Assembly (NCBI GenBank): GCA_003254905.1
Contig: QANU01065626.1
Coordinates: 1-64,000, forward strand
DNA: 64,000 bases
Reading direction: 5' to 3'
From: Nissolia schottii
Taxonomy: Eukaryota > Streptophyta > Magnoliopsida > Fabales > Fabaceae
In this document: piece after piece, positions 51,627-64,000 of the stretch
How positions within the stretch are numbered: the stretch's first letter is position 1
Layout: each line of letters opens with the position of its first letter
The notes under the pieces: model-generated
What the model saw: only the letters and a program-made list of their open reading frames with translations
What the model was told of the DNA's origin: nothing
Databases searched by the model: none
Made by a program: the position numbers and the translations under genes

Positions 51627-52982
51627 ATGGAAGAGTGCCGCACGGTGTTCGGGAGGTACGAGATGGGGAGGCTTCTGGGGAAAGGGACGTTCGCGAAGGT
51701 GTACTACGGGAAGCATATAGCGACGGGTGAGAGCGTCGCTATCAAGGTGATCAACAAGGATCAGGTGAAGAGGGAAGGCATGATGGAGCAGATCAAGCGG
51801 GAGATTTCGGTGATGCGCCTCGTGAGGCACCCGAACATCGTGGAGCTCAAGGAAGTGATGGCCACGAAGACCAAGATCTTCTTCGTCATGGAGTACGTCC
51901 GCGGCGGCGAGCTCTTCGCCAAGGTCTCCGAAGGGAAGCTGAGGGAAGATCAAGCCCGCAAGTACTTCCAGCAGCTCATCAGCGCCGTCGATTTCTGCCA
52001 CAGCAGGGGCGTCTCCCACCGCGACCTCAAGCCGGAGAATCTCCTCCTCGACGACGACGAGAATCTCAAGATCTCCGACTTCGGCCTCTCCGCCATCCCG
52101 GAGCAGCAACGATACGACGGCCTCCTCCACACGCAGTGCGGCACCCCTGCCTACGTGGCGCCGGAGGTTCTCCGGAAGAGAGGCTACGACGGATCCAAGG
52201 CCGACACGTGGTCCTGCGGCGTCATTCTCTACGTGCTCCTCGCAGGGTTTCTCCCCTTCCGCAACGAGAATCTCATGACGATGTATAATAAGGTTCTCAG
52301 AGCGGAGTTTCAGTTTCCGCCGTGGTTTTCGCCGGAATCTCGGAGGCTGATTTCGAAGATCCTGGTGGCGGATCCGGCAAGGAGGACCACGATTCCGGCG
52401 ATTATGCGTGTTCCTTGGTTCCGGAAAGGATTTTCGGCGCCGGCTCCGTTGGAATTGGAAGAGACCGGAAAGAACGGCGAAGAAATCGTGATGGAAGATT
52501 CTAGAACGAAAAGTGAAGACAAGGTTTCTTCGCCGAAATTCTTCAACGCTTTCGAGTTCATCTCTTCGATGTCCTCCGGGTTCGATTTATCGGGACTGTT
52601 CGAGAGCAAGAGGAGGAGCGGATCGATGTTCACGTCGAGGTGTTCGGCGCCGGCGATCGTGGCGAAGATCAAGGCGGCGGCGAAGGGGATGAGCTTCAGG
52701 GTGGCGGAGGTGAAGGACTTCAGGATCAGGCTGCAGGGGCCGTCGGAGGGGAGGAAGGGGAGCCTGACGGTGACGGCGGAGGTGTTCGAGGTGGCGCCGG
52801 AGGTGGCCGTCGTGGAGTTCTCGAAGTCCGCCGGTGACACGTTGGAGTACGTTAAGTTCTGTGAGGAGGACGTTAGGCCGGCGCTGAAGGACATTGTGTG
52901 GACGTGGCAAGGTGATGCCACGTGTAACGCTAACCTCCCCGTTGGTCCCGCTGAAGAATGTCAACAAGAGGTCGTTGCATAA
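51627..52982 (+). CDS. CIPK25: CBL-interacting protein kinase, CIPK5/CIPK25 group
   Basis: Serine/threonine kinase of the SnRK3 class, activated by calcium-bound CBL sensors and acting on ion transport and stress signalling at membranes. It is 451 aa in a single exon, normal for the intronless CIPK clade. Kinase domain about 10-265: glycine loop GKGTFAKV (18-25), Lys40 in AIK, HRD 131-133 with Asp133, DFG 151-153, activation loop with Thr168 ([15 protein letters not shown]), APE 178-180. All catalytic residues are present. The NAF motif begins at 307 ([19 protein letters not shown]), followed by the C-terminal regulatory region with the phosphatase-interaction area (about 340-430). The kinase sequence, especially [20 protein letters not shown] and ISKILVADP, fits CIPK5/CIPK25; which of the two is uncertain. 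Codons are markedly rich in C or G at third positions, unlike the other genes here. Confidence 0.93.
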   Translation: MEECRTVFGRYEMGRLLGKGTFAKVYYGKHIATGESVAIKVINKDQVKREGMMEQIKREISVMRLVRHPNIVELKEVMATKTKIFFVMEYVRGGELFAKVSEGKLREDQARKYFQQLISAVDFCHSRGVSHRDLKPENLLLDDDENLKISDFGLSAIPEQQRYDGLLHTQCGTPAYVAPEVLRKRGYDGSKADTWSCGVILYVLLAGFLPFRNENLMTMYNKVLRAEFQFPPWFSPESRRLISKILVADPARRTTIPAIMRVPWFRKGFSAPAPLELEETGKNGEEIVMEDSRTKSEDKVSSPKFFNAFEFISSMSSGFDLSGLFESKRRSGSMFTSRCSAPAIVAKIKAAAKGMSFRVAEVKDFRIRLQGPSEGRKGSLTVTAEVFEVAPEVAVVEFSKSAGDTLEYVKFCEEDVRPALKDIVWTWQGDATCNANLPVGPAEECQQEVVA

Positions 52983-55900
52983 TTAGTTAGTAATTAAGAA
53001 AATACTATATTGACAATTGACATGAAAGAGAGAGGGTTGTTTGTCGTTTAGTTCTTTCGTTTTAATTCCCTGCCCGATTTTTCAGAAAAAATTAGGGTCT
53101 TTTTTTTTCCCAAGAGTGATGATGTACATAAACTGTCATTATTATTGTGCAGGTAAATCCGGAATAGAAGTAAATTTTGTGCTCTAACTTGAACGCGTTT
53201 TCCCATTATTTTTAAATTTGGAGTAAATACAATTGGGCAAACAAATTGGAATATCTTTTTCATTTATATATCCTGTGATTTTATTATACTTTAATCACAA
53301 TTTTAATTGTTTGAATTGTGGGCCAATCTTTAAGTCACATGATAGTAAGAAATTAAAAATGAAAACCTTTTTCATTGTAAAGATGAAAGTTTTAACATTT
53401 TATTTGGTATTTTATGAAGGGCGGTAACTAATTTTAATTTAAAAACAGGCCTGAAATTGTCACAGGGCAATTTCAGACTATAAAAAAAATTCAGATGTCT
53501 GAAACTGTCACAGGAGGTGGTGATTTCAGACAAAATATCCATAAATTCATAATTTTTTCCAATGAAACATACTATATTATAAACAAGGCCATAGATATCT
53601 AAAAAATCCTTCTCTCACCTCTCAGTAGTGAAACGCACCTTCTTGGACTTGATCACACATTCTACAAATCATAATTTTATCTTTACATTAAATTGTCCTA
53701 AATTTTTGGAGTTGCTTTATATTCATAAAGTTTAGACATGTCATCGTCTTCATCGTTGTCTTTTACTTCTGTCTCCATGATCTCGCTTTGAGCAGAACGT
53801 TGAGGTCGCTAGCGAAGTGATGTGGTAGAGAGACGGAGAAAACATAGTGGGTTTGCAGGAGGAATCTGAGGTGAAGGGAGACTTCGGTGGTGGTCATGGG
53901 GGACAAAGGTTATGGAATGGAAGGGAAGGATGAGTGGATGTAATCCAAGTGGTGGAGATGATCGCAAAACAGACCAACGAAGAGTAGTTGTGGAAACATG
54001 GGTGTTACAAAGGTAACAAGTGCACACTGGCAGGAGGTAAGATACCTTGAGGCAAAGGAGAAGATGACGCAATGGATTGACGGCTGATGGCGCAACGGAG
54101 GAAGTTAAATTCTATTTGATATGCACAAATTATATGTAAATAAATATTAAGAAACTAAGGTAAACCCTCTTCTAATAACTTAGTAAACTCAATTTGAATG
54201 TTTATGCATTTCTTTTTCTCATAATATGATCAATCACAATTATTTCATACACGAGAGAATCCAAATCTTACGCTATTAGTACTGTATAGTTCAATTTTTA
54301 TCCCATATCCTATATTCCCCAACATCACCATTTTTAACTCTATCCCCAACATATCCTATATCCCATATCCTATAGGTCAAAAAAGAAGTAGAATAGCGTA
54401 TGCTGAATTGTAGTGATTTAAGTCAGATAGACAATGAGTGCAAATAAAATTTCAATTGGAAGTCGTAACACGCCACAAGGATCAATTTACACTTGGAACC
54501 AAAACATAAGAGCAGTATGCCGCACGTAACAAACTCTCCTCTCTGTCTCTGCTTTTTTATTCAGTACTTGGCAAATAGCAGTAGGACAGCACCTGCTTAA
54601 TTTTATTGGAGATGGGCCACTACAATTATGGTGTAATTATTATATATTTAGATTAAGATACACAGCCAAATGACATGTTTGATATTATGAAATTGTTGAT
54701 TAAGAGAATTCCGTACGTTTTTTTAAAACTATGTAGCAAATGTGCTTCTGGAAATCTGCTAAGCAGGATATGGATATGTACTGTCGAGTGAGAGCGAGGG
54801 ACATGGATTTTCTGGTTATTTTTTAGATAATACTATTATGTGTGATTTTTTATCATTCTTAAAAAAGTGAAATTTATGCATAACATAAATAGTTAATAAA
54901 ATTAATAATAAAATGTCACACTTAACAATAACATGTGAAAAAATAATATAATAAAATTCATTATTGATTGCCAACGTTAATAATTTCCTCCATCCTTTTC
55001 ACATTAACCAAATGAATAATGTTGTTTCTATACTCAATTTAATAGACATTCCACACCAACACTCACACAAGTGCAGAGTCACCATTTCTATCTTTTTTTT
55101 TTTGTTCTATTTCTCACTGAGATGGACCCCATACTTTGTAAATGAGACCACAGAGTATTCCTCAAAATTGGGTAAGTTGATTTTGGTTTTGTGATTTGTC
55201 TGTCAAGCTCATGCGTCTATGATACAGCCGACTCAATTGAATTGGTCTGGGTTTTGTTTATTTTTTAACGGTCACCAACGCATTTTTAATTAATCTTTTC
55301 TCCCCATTTTACGCAATCAAGCTTTTACTAACGCAACCTCTCTCTCAATCTTTTTGAAGATGTCCTTTGATGAAACATGAGAAAAGGGAGGGGTGAGTAT
55401 ATGGTAAATGTACGTACCCATTTTCATTATGTAGCTGTGTCTTCTTGTTGTTGAGATTTGACTTTTATGGAATGATATATGATAGGTATAAAAGAATTGT
55501 ATATTGTAATTTAATTATACATTGTCATATAAAAGATTTTTAATATGATGAGTGAAAGACTTAGACACTCTTATGTATGTGGTGGTACATGATTAGAGAA
55601 TGTAATTCTTTTTACCACGTTAGTGTCAATGTGTAAAAATTAATCTCTTTTTTTACTTTATATTATAACTTGGTTTTTTATCATGTATGATTTAAAAAAA
55701 AAAGGAAAATGGTTTAGGAGACAAACTTATTAACTAACAAATCAATTGACTCACTCTTAAGAATGACATTTGACATTTTTATTCTTATTTTATCTTTATA
55801 AATGATAAGTATCATTTATCAAAATGGTTAAGTTGATTTTTGAGTTGATTTTTTAGGTGACTCAACCATTGTTCAAAATAAAACTATTGATTTTTCTAGA

Positions 55901-58900
55901 AAAGGAAATATAACTACCCACTACAATCATAATTAATTGTTTGACAATTTTAATCTTTTATAAATTATTAATTTTTAACATTTTAGCTATTTTAAATATT
56001 ATCAACAATTTCAAAATTGCTTCTCTTTCTTTTTCTGTTAATATCTATGCTCGATAGACAAAAAAAAGACATGCTAGGTTTTTTTTTACTTTTTGGTCAA
56101 AGATCCGCTAGTTATGTATAATCCGTTTATTTATGAACAAAAACTAAAGCCCGTGTACGTTTTTTTGTTCAGCTATAAACCCAAAACATAGTTTAAAATT
56201 CTTTGCGTGGATATTCGATTAGTTTACTTTCGGGCCTGAAAAGGCATGTGGGTTTGTTTGTTTCCTTTATTTAAGGGCTAACTTATAAGTTTTGACCACG
56301 AAACAAGGGCAACTTATGGGCTTTGTTGTATTTATTTTGTGTGCTATATGTGTTATAGTCACCAATTTTCAAACTTCCATTCGAACGCTAACTTATGGGC
56401 TTTGACAAAAACATAAGGCTATCTAATGGGCTTTGCATTGTATGGTCTAATTTTTTAGCCCAACCATGTTCTATTCGCAGCGGAATCCTCATGAATGAAA
56501 TGAAACTAATTGTCTTAGTTTAGACCCCAAAAAAGAAAAAAACAGATGTCTTAGCTAAATTTGCTCAAATAGGCGTCAAATACTATTTCTAACAGCTCTT
56601 TGATCTCAAAACGAGTATCAATTTTAAGTTAGGTCAATTTACCTACACTCTAGCCTAGTATCTCAATTTTCATTTTAGTACACCATAAGTTACTTATTTA
56701 TTTTTTTAGAAAAAAAAAGTGAGTAATCGTTAGTTAGGTTAATCTACTTATACGGTCTATTATCTCATTATTTTTAGTGAATCATACCTTAATGTGTGTG
56801 TGAGAGAGAGAGGGGGGGGGGCAATTCGTGTTGTTTTTTCAGTTAGAGATTCTTTTTTTTTTTTTTTTCATTTGTCATGTACACAAAAAGGCCAATAGTA
56901 AATTAACTCTGGTCATTATTCATATTATATGGTAATTAAATTCATATTATATATTGCCTTCAAAACTAACCCCATTAAAACTTGAGCATCCAATTTATTG
57001 TTTTTTATTGAATCAAATCTCCTCTATTTTATTTCGATTAGGTTTTTTTTTACTTTATAAATTACATTAAATGATACTTTGAATCTAGAACCTCATGCAT
57101 ATTATTCAAATCTCTTATCATTAGAATAATTATAGTAACTTTTATAAGGTTTTTAATTAAATATCTGATAATTTGATAATAATAAGTAATTTTTTAAAAC
57201 TACGATAAAAGAAAAAAAACTGAAAAAGGCTTCTCTTAGTACAAAATCATCAACGTTTAATCAAAGATCATAAAAATTAAATATTATAACACTGGGTCAG
57301 GTTTAATTACAACATAAAAAATAATTTTACACTTCTATAAATTATGCAATGTAACGAGGTGAAATTATAATAGGCAGAATTGTAGAGATTAATGAAATAT
57401 TTTTGGTTGTTTCTGCATTTTTTGTGCTTGAATTACAAAAGAAAAGGGATAGTGATGGATAAAAATCCTCCTAAGGGAGGAGATGATACTAAGAGAGAAG
57501 TAATAGAAATCCTAGAAAGGTAGGATCGAGACAATAACAATTTTCATATCCTTCTAATTCCTCTATTCTCCCTATTTATAATGAATTTGGACTCCCTAAT
57601 TTGACCAATTCTTGAGTTGAGCATTTATTTACTTGGGTCTGTTGCAAGCAATGTTATGTATATATATGGGAACATTTTAATTAGTGGAATGAGACTCAAC
57701 AACCTTTATTAGAGAACTGTTCAAGTGGTTTCCGTGACGTAATAATCACATATATATCTCCAACGCTGCCTTATGTGGGAGCAATTTCGTCCAATGTTAT
57801 GAAGGAATATTGACCCACAGGGTTGTCTCCGTGTTGCATAGCAAATTGGATGTTTATATTTTATTGGTAGCATTTTGCAAATGCAGATACGTTTCTTCAT
57901 ATGAAAATACATGGCGCAATAACACACTACATATTATTAATCCAAAGAAATCACGTGGAAATTAAGGGCGTAGCTAGCGTTCTACAAAGAGACTATTAAT
58001 TAATTTTTGGTGGTTGGTTGTAAATATTTTACGTTACTTAATTTATTCATTTTTGATAATTTTCACAATTAAATTCATCGAATTTTATTATCATTTTATG
58101 TTTTATATAATTGTAATAAACTTTTTATTAGTCAAATCACTGAAAGAGTCAACTTATAAGAGGTTTAGAGATTTGCAGACTATTTGAGCTTACAATGCAC
58201 TTCTCTACAAATATTATATTGAAAAGTCTTAATTTATCATATTAGATCATATAATTGATCAATATGTCATATTAAATTTTAAAATGATAATAAAATTTGA
58301 TGAATTTAGTTATAAAAATTATAAAAAGTAAATAATAAAATAGCATAAAATATTTACTCATTGAGAAATCACCTTAAATTTAACTATAGTTTATTCTCTC
58401 ATCGTAGCCAAGAAATAATACAAAATCCAAACAAAACCTACAATATTTGATTGCAAATATGATCTTGCGTATCTTATTAACCCCACAATAAATATAAAGT
58501 GCTTGACCTAAGTTGACCTACAAAGTTAATTATGATGGCCTCTTGAGGAGCACTAAGAGCAAGATGTAACATTGAAAAGCAACAAATCCATCCAATAACT
58601 TGTACATATCTTTAATTAATACTATATGCACTCTTTCACCTTTTACAAGTTAGTAGAAGAGTAAATTAAAGCTCAAGTCCACTTTATTCTTATAAACTAA
58701 TGCAATATTTAAAGTTTATTTCTTTTGACTTTCAATTATAAAATCCTAAATAACGTAAAACATGATTGCACGCATGGACAAGACTACCCATGATATAGTT
58801 TCCTTTGGAAAAATATGCAATAAAAAAGAGGTATATAGCCATCGTGGATTATGTAAACTTGATGATCTCACATATGTTACTCCACCATATTATAAATTAA

Positions 58901-61542
58901 GTGGTAGTTACATGACTTGACTAATTACCTCCTGGACCAGTTTTATGGTCTTCCCCCGGCACTTTAATTGATACGACAAAAAGAGAAAAAAACACACACA
59001 CACACACAAAAATAGTGCATAGCCCATGTAACTTTTAGATGAAGCATGTAACGTTCATTGTGTGATGCTAATGCATACACCTTTCCTTGCGTATTGGGAC
59101 GAATGTGGGCATCACATGACACATATATGATTTAAACTGACAGACGTGTTATTTGGTATGAATTGATCCGAAAATTGCATGAAAAATAACGAACTGACAG
59201 ACGTGTTATATGATTTAAGTTTTTTCAAATTTTGGGGCTCCTTTACTGTTTTAAGCTTAACAAATGGTATCAAAATCGATGATTTAAACTTGGCCTAAAA
59301 TTTATTCACAAAGTTTGCACCGGAGATGTGGCAACTCAATTGGTGCGTGTTTGTGCAGGGTGTGACTGAGGGGAGCATACTAATGTTAAGTCTCACACTT
59401 GAGAGTGAGATTGTTGTGTTTTAAGTGTAAATGTTTAAATCTCACATTAATAAAATTTAAATTAAGTAAAGAGTATGTATTTAAGGTGTACTTGGGAGAA
59501 TGAAAAAAAAAAAGTGACAAATAATGGAATGACCAAACTTAAGTGACCCCTTGTTTAGAAGAAATTTAAGTGGAGGGAGTGAAAGGGTTAACGAGGGTCT
59601 ACTTTCTCCCTCCCACACCACCCAAAACTCTCACTTTGTTGAGGTGAAGAAGGGAATGAGAACATTTCTCTTCCATTCTCTCATTAAACATCCAAACCCA
59701 AACAAGAGTTTGCTTGACTCAAGTCATTGCCTTATCCTTTCCTTCTAGTTCATTCTTTCCATAATCTAAAAAACTCTCCAACATAGTTTTAAGGTTTTGG
59801 TTCAAGATGTCTTACCCGTTTTATATTACTCACTTAACCCATGGTTTAAGTATCCCCATATTTTGGGCTTCCAATATTTACCTCTTTATTTCCAACACAA
59901 TTTTAGTAGAGAAGGGTAAATACTTTGCGGGACACGAGAAATCATCATTCAAGTTCACTATTTCAATAATTTGACTAGTGAGAATTTTGTAAAGATCGTC
60001 TAAAATATGACATGATAATAAAATTCAATGACTTTTAATTTTAAAATTTGTTAAATATAAACAAATTTAGTACAGAAGAGTAATTATCATACAAAATACG
60101 TGAGAAACTACTATATTGTTATTTTGAAGGAAAACTTTACTAAAAATGAAAATGGTAATAAGGTGTTTTATATTATATGAGATAATGATAATTAAATATA
60201 AAGGAATATGATAAAGACAAAGCACGACAGTGATGAACATCAAGAATTTAAATCTAGTTAGAAAAGTTATTTTTACTTAGTTATAAAAACATCTTTGAGA
60301 AGATAGTACCTTCAATCTTTTTAACCATTAGTTGAGACTCATTTTCAAGTTCCGACCAACAATTAATAGACATTTCTTAAATCCCTTTGAATAATATTAT
60401 AAATGAATAGAAATAACATTTATTTATATATGTGTGTGTGGAACTGTTCACAAACTTAACTGGCACGTCTTCATTAATTATAGTGAGTCGCAAAGGTTGA
60501 GTTTTGGGGACAATATTCAAGTTGATCAAATTGTAGAGAGAAGCAAGTTCCAATCCAAGTTCTGGTAAATTAATTAAGTTCAAGAAGGTCAAGGTCCTTT
60601 TCTAGTCAAATTTCCTTTAAAATTGAAGAAAAGCATCATATGGAAACCCAATTTTTTCTTTCAGTTTGCGCGTAGCTTCCTTTACTTTTTCTTCACTGAC
60701 AGCCGCATACATGCTTCTAGACGTTGAAAAATTGCCGACTTCAATTGATGATGTTTTCATGCAATTCGTGACTCTACCTATATGCATACTATTGGATAAA
60801 GCGAAGAGAAAAAAATCTAAAATGGGACAAGATTCATACAAAGGAGTTAAGTGAAATATAAAATAAATTAAACGTAATATTTTAATTTAAAATATTAAAT
60901 TTATAAATTTTTTTAAATATATATTCTTCACTTAATTTAAATTTTATATATAAAATTTTAACTCTCACACTTAAAATGCAATAGATACATGTCACACAGC
61001 TTTCAAGATATAACTTATGCAACTTAATTAGATCCATAGGAATAAACTGTGTTCACATTATTGGAGTTTGATATACGTGCCTATATTGTGGGCTACGCAT
61101 CATTTCACATCGTGTCTCTCAACTAATTTTGGGTACTACGTGTTTTTTCAGAGCCAAGCTTTTGTTTCTTTTTCAATATTGGAGAAGTATAAAGTCCACT
61201 ACCGTGTGAGTGATGGGATTCATCTCATGCAAAGCAATTACCAGTGAAATTTAGTGGATGTGGTTTGAATTTTGGATGACTTCGTTTGACTTTTTAATCC
61301 AATCAAGTATTGTTTGCATTGATTATATATAGTTTAATTGATATATACTATCCATATAAAAAAAATAATCATTGTGCTATTGTGGTATATTATACATTGC
61401 ATCAAAAAAGTAATTTTTTTTTCAATTAAATCACTAACTTCAGATATTATTATCAAAAACTTAATTGACTAACTCATCTCAACCTGATTAGGATCCCGTA
61501 AAGAGGATAAAGATCTCCCAATAAAAGTTTTTTTTCATTTTC
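52983..61542. other. Long intergenic region
   Basis: About 8.5 kb with no supported gene beyond the CIPK 3' flank. The minus-strand frames near 60377-60841 (containing PELGLELASLYNLINLN and EEKVKEATRKLKEKIGF) may be gene debris but were not recognised. Simple tracts include CACACA at about 58990 and a GA/G run at 56800-56820. Confidence 0.4.
53443..53521. repeat. Cluster of small hairpins (CTGAAATTG palindromes)
   Basis: CTGAAATTG, seven bases, CAATTTCAG forms a perfect 9-bp stem (about 53451-53475). About 15 bp on, TCTGAAA and TTTCAGA flank GTCACAGG-like sequence. The shared words GTCACAGG and TTTCAGAC recur. It looks like a subterminal region of a DNA transposon; no partner end was found. 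Confidence 0.5.
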
Positions 61543-61610
61543 AGGACTCGAACCCTCAATCTCTTTGATTAAAAAGTCAAAATATCTATTACCTTAACTA
61601 ACCCATGTTA
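61543..61610 (-). mobile_element. tRNA-derived SINE-like sequence
   Basis: On the minus strand the A box is TAGTTAAGGTAA (61600-61589) and the B box GGTTCGAGTCC (61554-61544), a perfect B-box consensus, with 34 bases between. Around the position of an anticodon arm the sequence is GACTTTTTAATC, as in lysine tRNAs. The acceptor stem does not pair, so this is a tRNA-derived retroelement, not a working tRNA. The body would extend toward about 61420 and ends in a poly(T) on the plus strand (A tail). Confidence 0.5.
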
Positions 61611-62089
61611 ATTAATTAAAAATGGTTCAATTTCACATCTTTTATCTCAAAAATATTTTTTCCCAATAAATTCAACAATTTTTATTGAATAAAAGCTTCG
61701 ACCCAAACAAGAGTAAGAACTTAAAAAAAAATATACTATAAAATTTTGACAATGCTTTGTTTATAGAAATTTTTTTTAAAAATAAAACATTAAAATTTCT
61801 CTATTACTCAAATAAATCAATGTCAAAGTTGTTCCCTAAAATAAATCATTTTTCTTATAGAGGAAGTGATTCAAATCGGTTCACGTTTTACCTTTTTTTT
61901 TTATTTAAATTTGAAAGTTAATTTAAATTGGCTTCCACTTTTTTTTTTTTAATGACAGTCGATTCAAATCGACTCTTGAAGGAGTCCATTTGAATCGACT
62001 CCTTTGTACAAAGAGTTAAAGTCATATCTATAAAAAGAGGTGTATGCTCATTTGTAAAGATGTCCAATGTGGTTTTTGTGTGAGTTTGA

Positions 62090-64000
62090 GAGTTAGAGAA
62101 AAAAATGAGTAAGTAGTTAGTAGAGATGTTAGTGTTTTATAATGGTTGGGGAAAAAAAGGAATAAGATGAAATTCATTTTTATTTCTCACAACAATCTTG
62201 GGTGGTTGTATACCCAATTATTACTTTGTCACAACTCCATTCCATTATAGTTGAAGAGTTTGGGGGTATAGGATCGTTAAGAAAGTGTTATATAGGATGC
62301 CCATTGGCGTTAGTCACATCCTAAAGTTTCGTTCATTTGAAATTAAGAAGGACGACTATGTTAGGCACATGTTTCATACGCAGAAGTAGTTTAACAACAT
62401 ACTCATCGCCATTAAGCTCCTTGTTGAGCTTAAAGATGTTCACTCAAGTTTTGGTGCCTCCTATGTTGGTCCATCGTTTGTGCCGAACACCAATTCCTGC
62501 CCTCCTCTGATCCTTTATCATGCACAGTCTCCAAGCCTTGCATATCTTGTCAAGATGTCCCTCATCTAATGTTAGGTGGTGACTATTATCATAATCATGA
62601 CTATGGTGGTGCTAGTGATGACGACGATGGTGATGATGTTGTGGTGCAGTCGACACGAGTACCTCTATGAGGTATACCGAGTTACTATCAGGCTCAGCCA
62701 GAGCCACAACCGCATCCTCAATCGTAGCCTTAACCTTACCATCTTCCCAGTTACTACACCACTCAATGTCAAACTCAGCCTCAACGCGTAACGAAGGTTT
62801 AGGATCAGCATCAGCACCAATAGCATTATCAACATCAGCATTGGAGTCAGGGTCAGGAGCCAGCAATGATTTGTATATGGGTCAACTGTTCCCAAACAAG
62901 GAAACTGTGTTGTTTGCCATTAAAAATTATAGCCTCTGCAAAGGCATGCAAAACAAAGTCCTTGAGTCTGGCAAAGAGAAATTTCGATGTGAGTGCACCA
63001 TGGCAGAACAAAGATGTCCCTAGTCAATTCGGGTGACTCTATGGGAGAAGTCCCAAATTTGGGAGGTGAGGAAGTTTACTAATAAACATACTTGTTTCTT
63101 TTCTAGTTTACCAAAGAGCCACTGGCAACTAGATTCAAAGATTGTCTGTGTAATCATACACTTGATTGTAAAAGCTGATCCAGATACAACTTTCAAAGTG
63201 CTGCATGCAGATGTTCAAAATGAATTGAACTTGATGCCGTCATACAAGATGTGTTGGCTTGGGAAGCAGAGGACGATTGCTATGATATATGACAATTGGG
63301 AGGAATCATATAATAAACTCCTTACATTTTTTATGGGTTTACAATATTACGTGGCAGATAATATTTATTGTCCTTTTATTTGTTATTGTTTTTGTTATGA
63401 AATATGTTTATCTCTATGTTATTAACCTTTTTAAGGACTTTTATAGTTTTCTTTCACTGACGTCTTAATTTTTCTTCTATATGTTATTAATTGCTCTGTT
63501 CTTAACCTTTTTATTAGTTAAATAGTGTTCTTCCATTGATACCTTAATTGTTCTTTTATATGTGATTTATTAATTGACACTCCATTTATTTTTAGTTTAA
63601 TAGTAACTAATTATTCTTCTACATGTTAGTTTTAATTGTCCTTCTATCTTCTATCTATTATTAATTGTTTTGCACATGGATTTATGGCAAGTTCGATTGT
63701 GCACTTACAAATTGTGTCTTATATTGACAATGGTTTGGTTTTTAATGATGTTATGATGTTCCCATGAGTATTTTGAACATTTCCAACATGCATTGAGGCA
63801 TTTAAGTACTGCAAATCATTCATTTTAAATGATGACACACATCTGTATGAGAAGTATGATGGAGTACTACTATTGATGGCAATTGCTCAATATGGGAACA
63901 ATCAAATTATTCTTATTGCATTTGCAATTGTCGAGGGGCAGGAGACAAAGGAGGCATGGCCTTATTTCTTCAAGTATGTTTGATAACATGTAACACCACA
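62090..64000 (+). pseudogene. MULE (mudrA-like) transposase, decayed, runs off window
   Basis: Pieces of a Mutator-like transposase in three frames. At about 62290-62450 the pieces LYRMPIGVSHILKFRSFEIK and FNNILIAIKLLVELKDVHSS resemble the N-terminus and are broken by a stop (TAG near 62387). At 62853-63022 the piece DLYMGQLFPNKETVLFAIKN is the MuDR N-terminal zinc-ligand region, with CECTMAEQRCPW crossing a stop and frame change. At 63033-63350 it continues to NWEESYNKLLTF. At about 63787-63984 it reads CIEAFKYCKSFILNDDTHLY and EKYDGVLLLMAIAQYGNNQI, the start of the MULE catalytic domain with its first acidic residue, ending in a stop. Introns may explain some breaks, but the in-frame stops argue for a pseudogene. 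It is cut off by the window end. Confidence 0.75.

Noticed and set aside
51603..52967. Long minus-strand frames opposite the CIPK gene
   Set aside because: Shadow frames caused by the high third-position GC of the kinase gene.
60377..60841. Possible leucine-rich or other protein remnant on the minus strand
   Set aside because: Two short frames with some protein-like composition but no motif, splice context or family I can name.
61543..61610. Functional tRNA gene
   Set aside because: A and B boxes are present but the acceptor and D stems do not pair; a SINE relic is more likely.
62576..62866. Open frames on both strands rich in Met/Val or His
   Set aside because: They come from a GATGATG/TGGTGGTG-rich linker of the MULE relic.

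Overview
The window is nuclear DNA of a flowering plant, most likely a legume close to soybean. This rests on split genes with GT/AG introns, AT-rich intergenic DNA full of small transposable elements, and protein sequences that match known plant families almost residue for residue. The legume assignment comes from remembered resemblance and was not checked by a database search. Two N gaps show it is assembled sequence.

Five well-supported loci are present. (1) An SDF2-like ER quality-control protein, minus strand, 6 exons (7608 down to 5482), 218 aa. (2) A PDS5C-type sister-chromatid cohesion cofactor with a Tudor domain, plus strand, 14 coding exons (12587-19246), 1060 aa. (3) A MIR156 hairpin at about 29489-29574, plus strand. 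(4) The TFIID subunit TAF5, minus strand, 19 exons (43403 down to 37371), 668 aa. (5) An intronless CBL-interacting protein kinase of the CIPK5/CIPK25 group, plus strand (51627-52982), 451 aa. All three spliced models close in phase at every junction. These are independent single genes, not an operon or cluster. A further three-exon open frame at 35251-36416 is phase-consistent but unrecognised. A decayed MULE transposase gene runs off the right end.

The rest is intergenic and repeat-derived. Three related non-autonomous elements (159-2008, 8217-9651, 21743-22283) have long imperfect terminal inverted repeats, 9-bp target duplications (MULE-like) and internal arrays of a TGCACAAACATTA-like motif. 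Two GC-rich elements (11190-11915, 43665-44242) start TAGGGGTG and have perfect 8-bp duplications (hAT-like). There is also a tiny TRIM retrotransposon, two tRNA-derived SINE-like sequences, a decayed 5S rRNA-derived sequence, a four-copy 120-bp tandem array and a hairpin with arms of about 64 nt.

The control regions fit the genes. The SDF2 promoter carries two ER-stress elements in opposite orientation, one a full CCAAT-N9-CCACG, as expected of an unfolded-protein-response gene. The PDS5 upstream region carries two TTTCGCGG E2F-type sites, as expected of an S-phase gene. I found no prokaryotic-style system, CRISPR array or viral gene. The most novel-looking items are the MULE-like family with internal arrays, the paired ER-stress elements, the 120-bp array, the long hairpin near MIR156 and the unrecognised three-exon gene.
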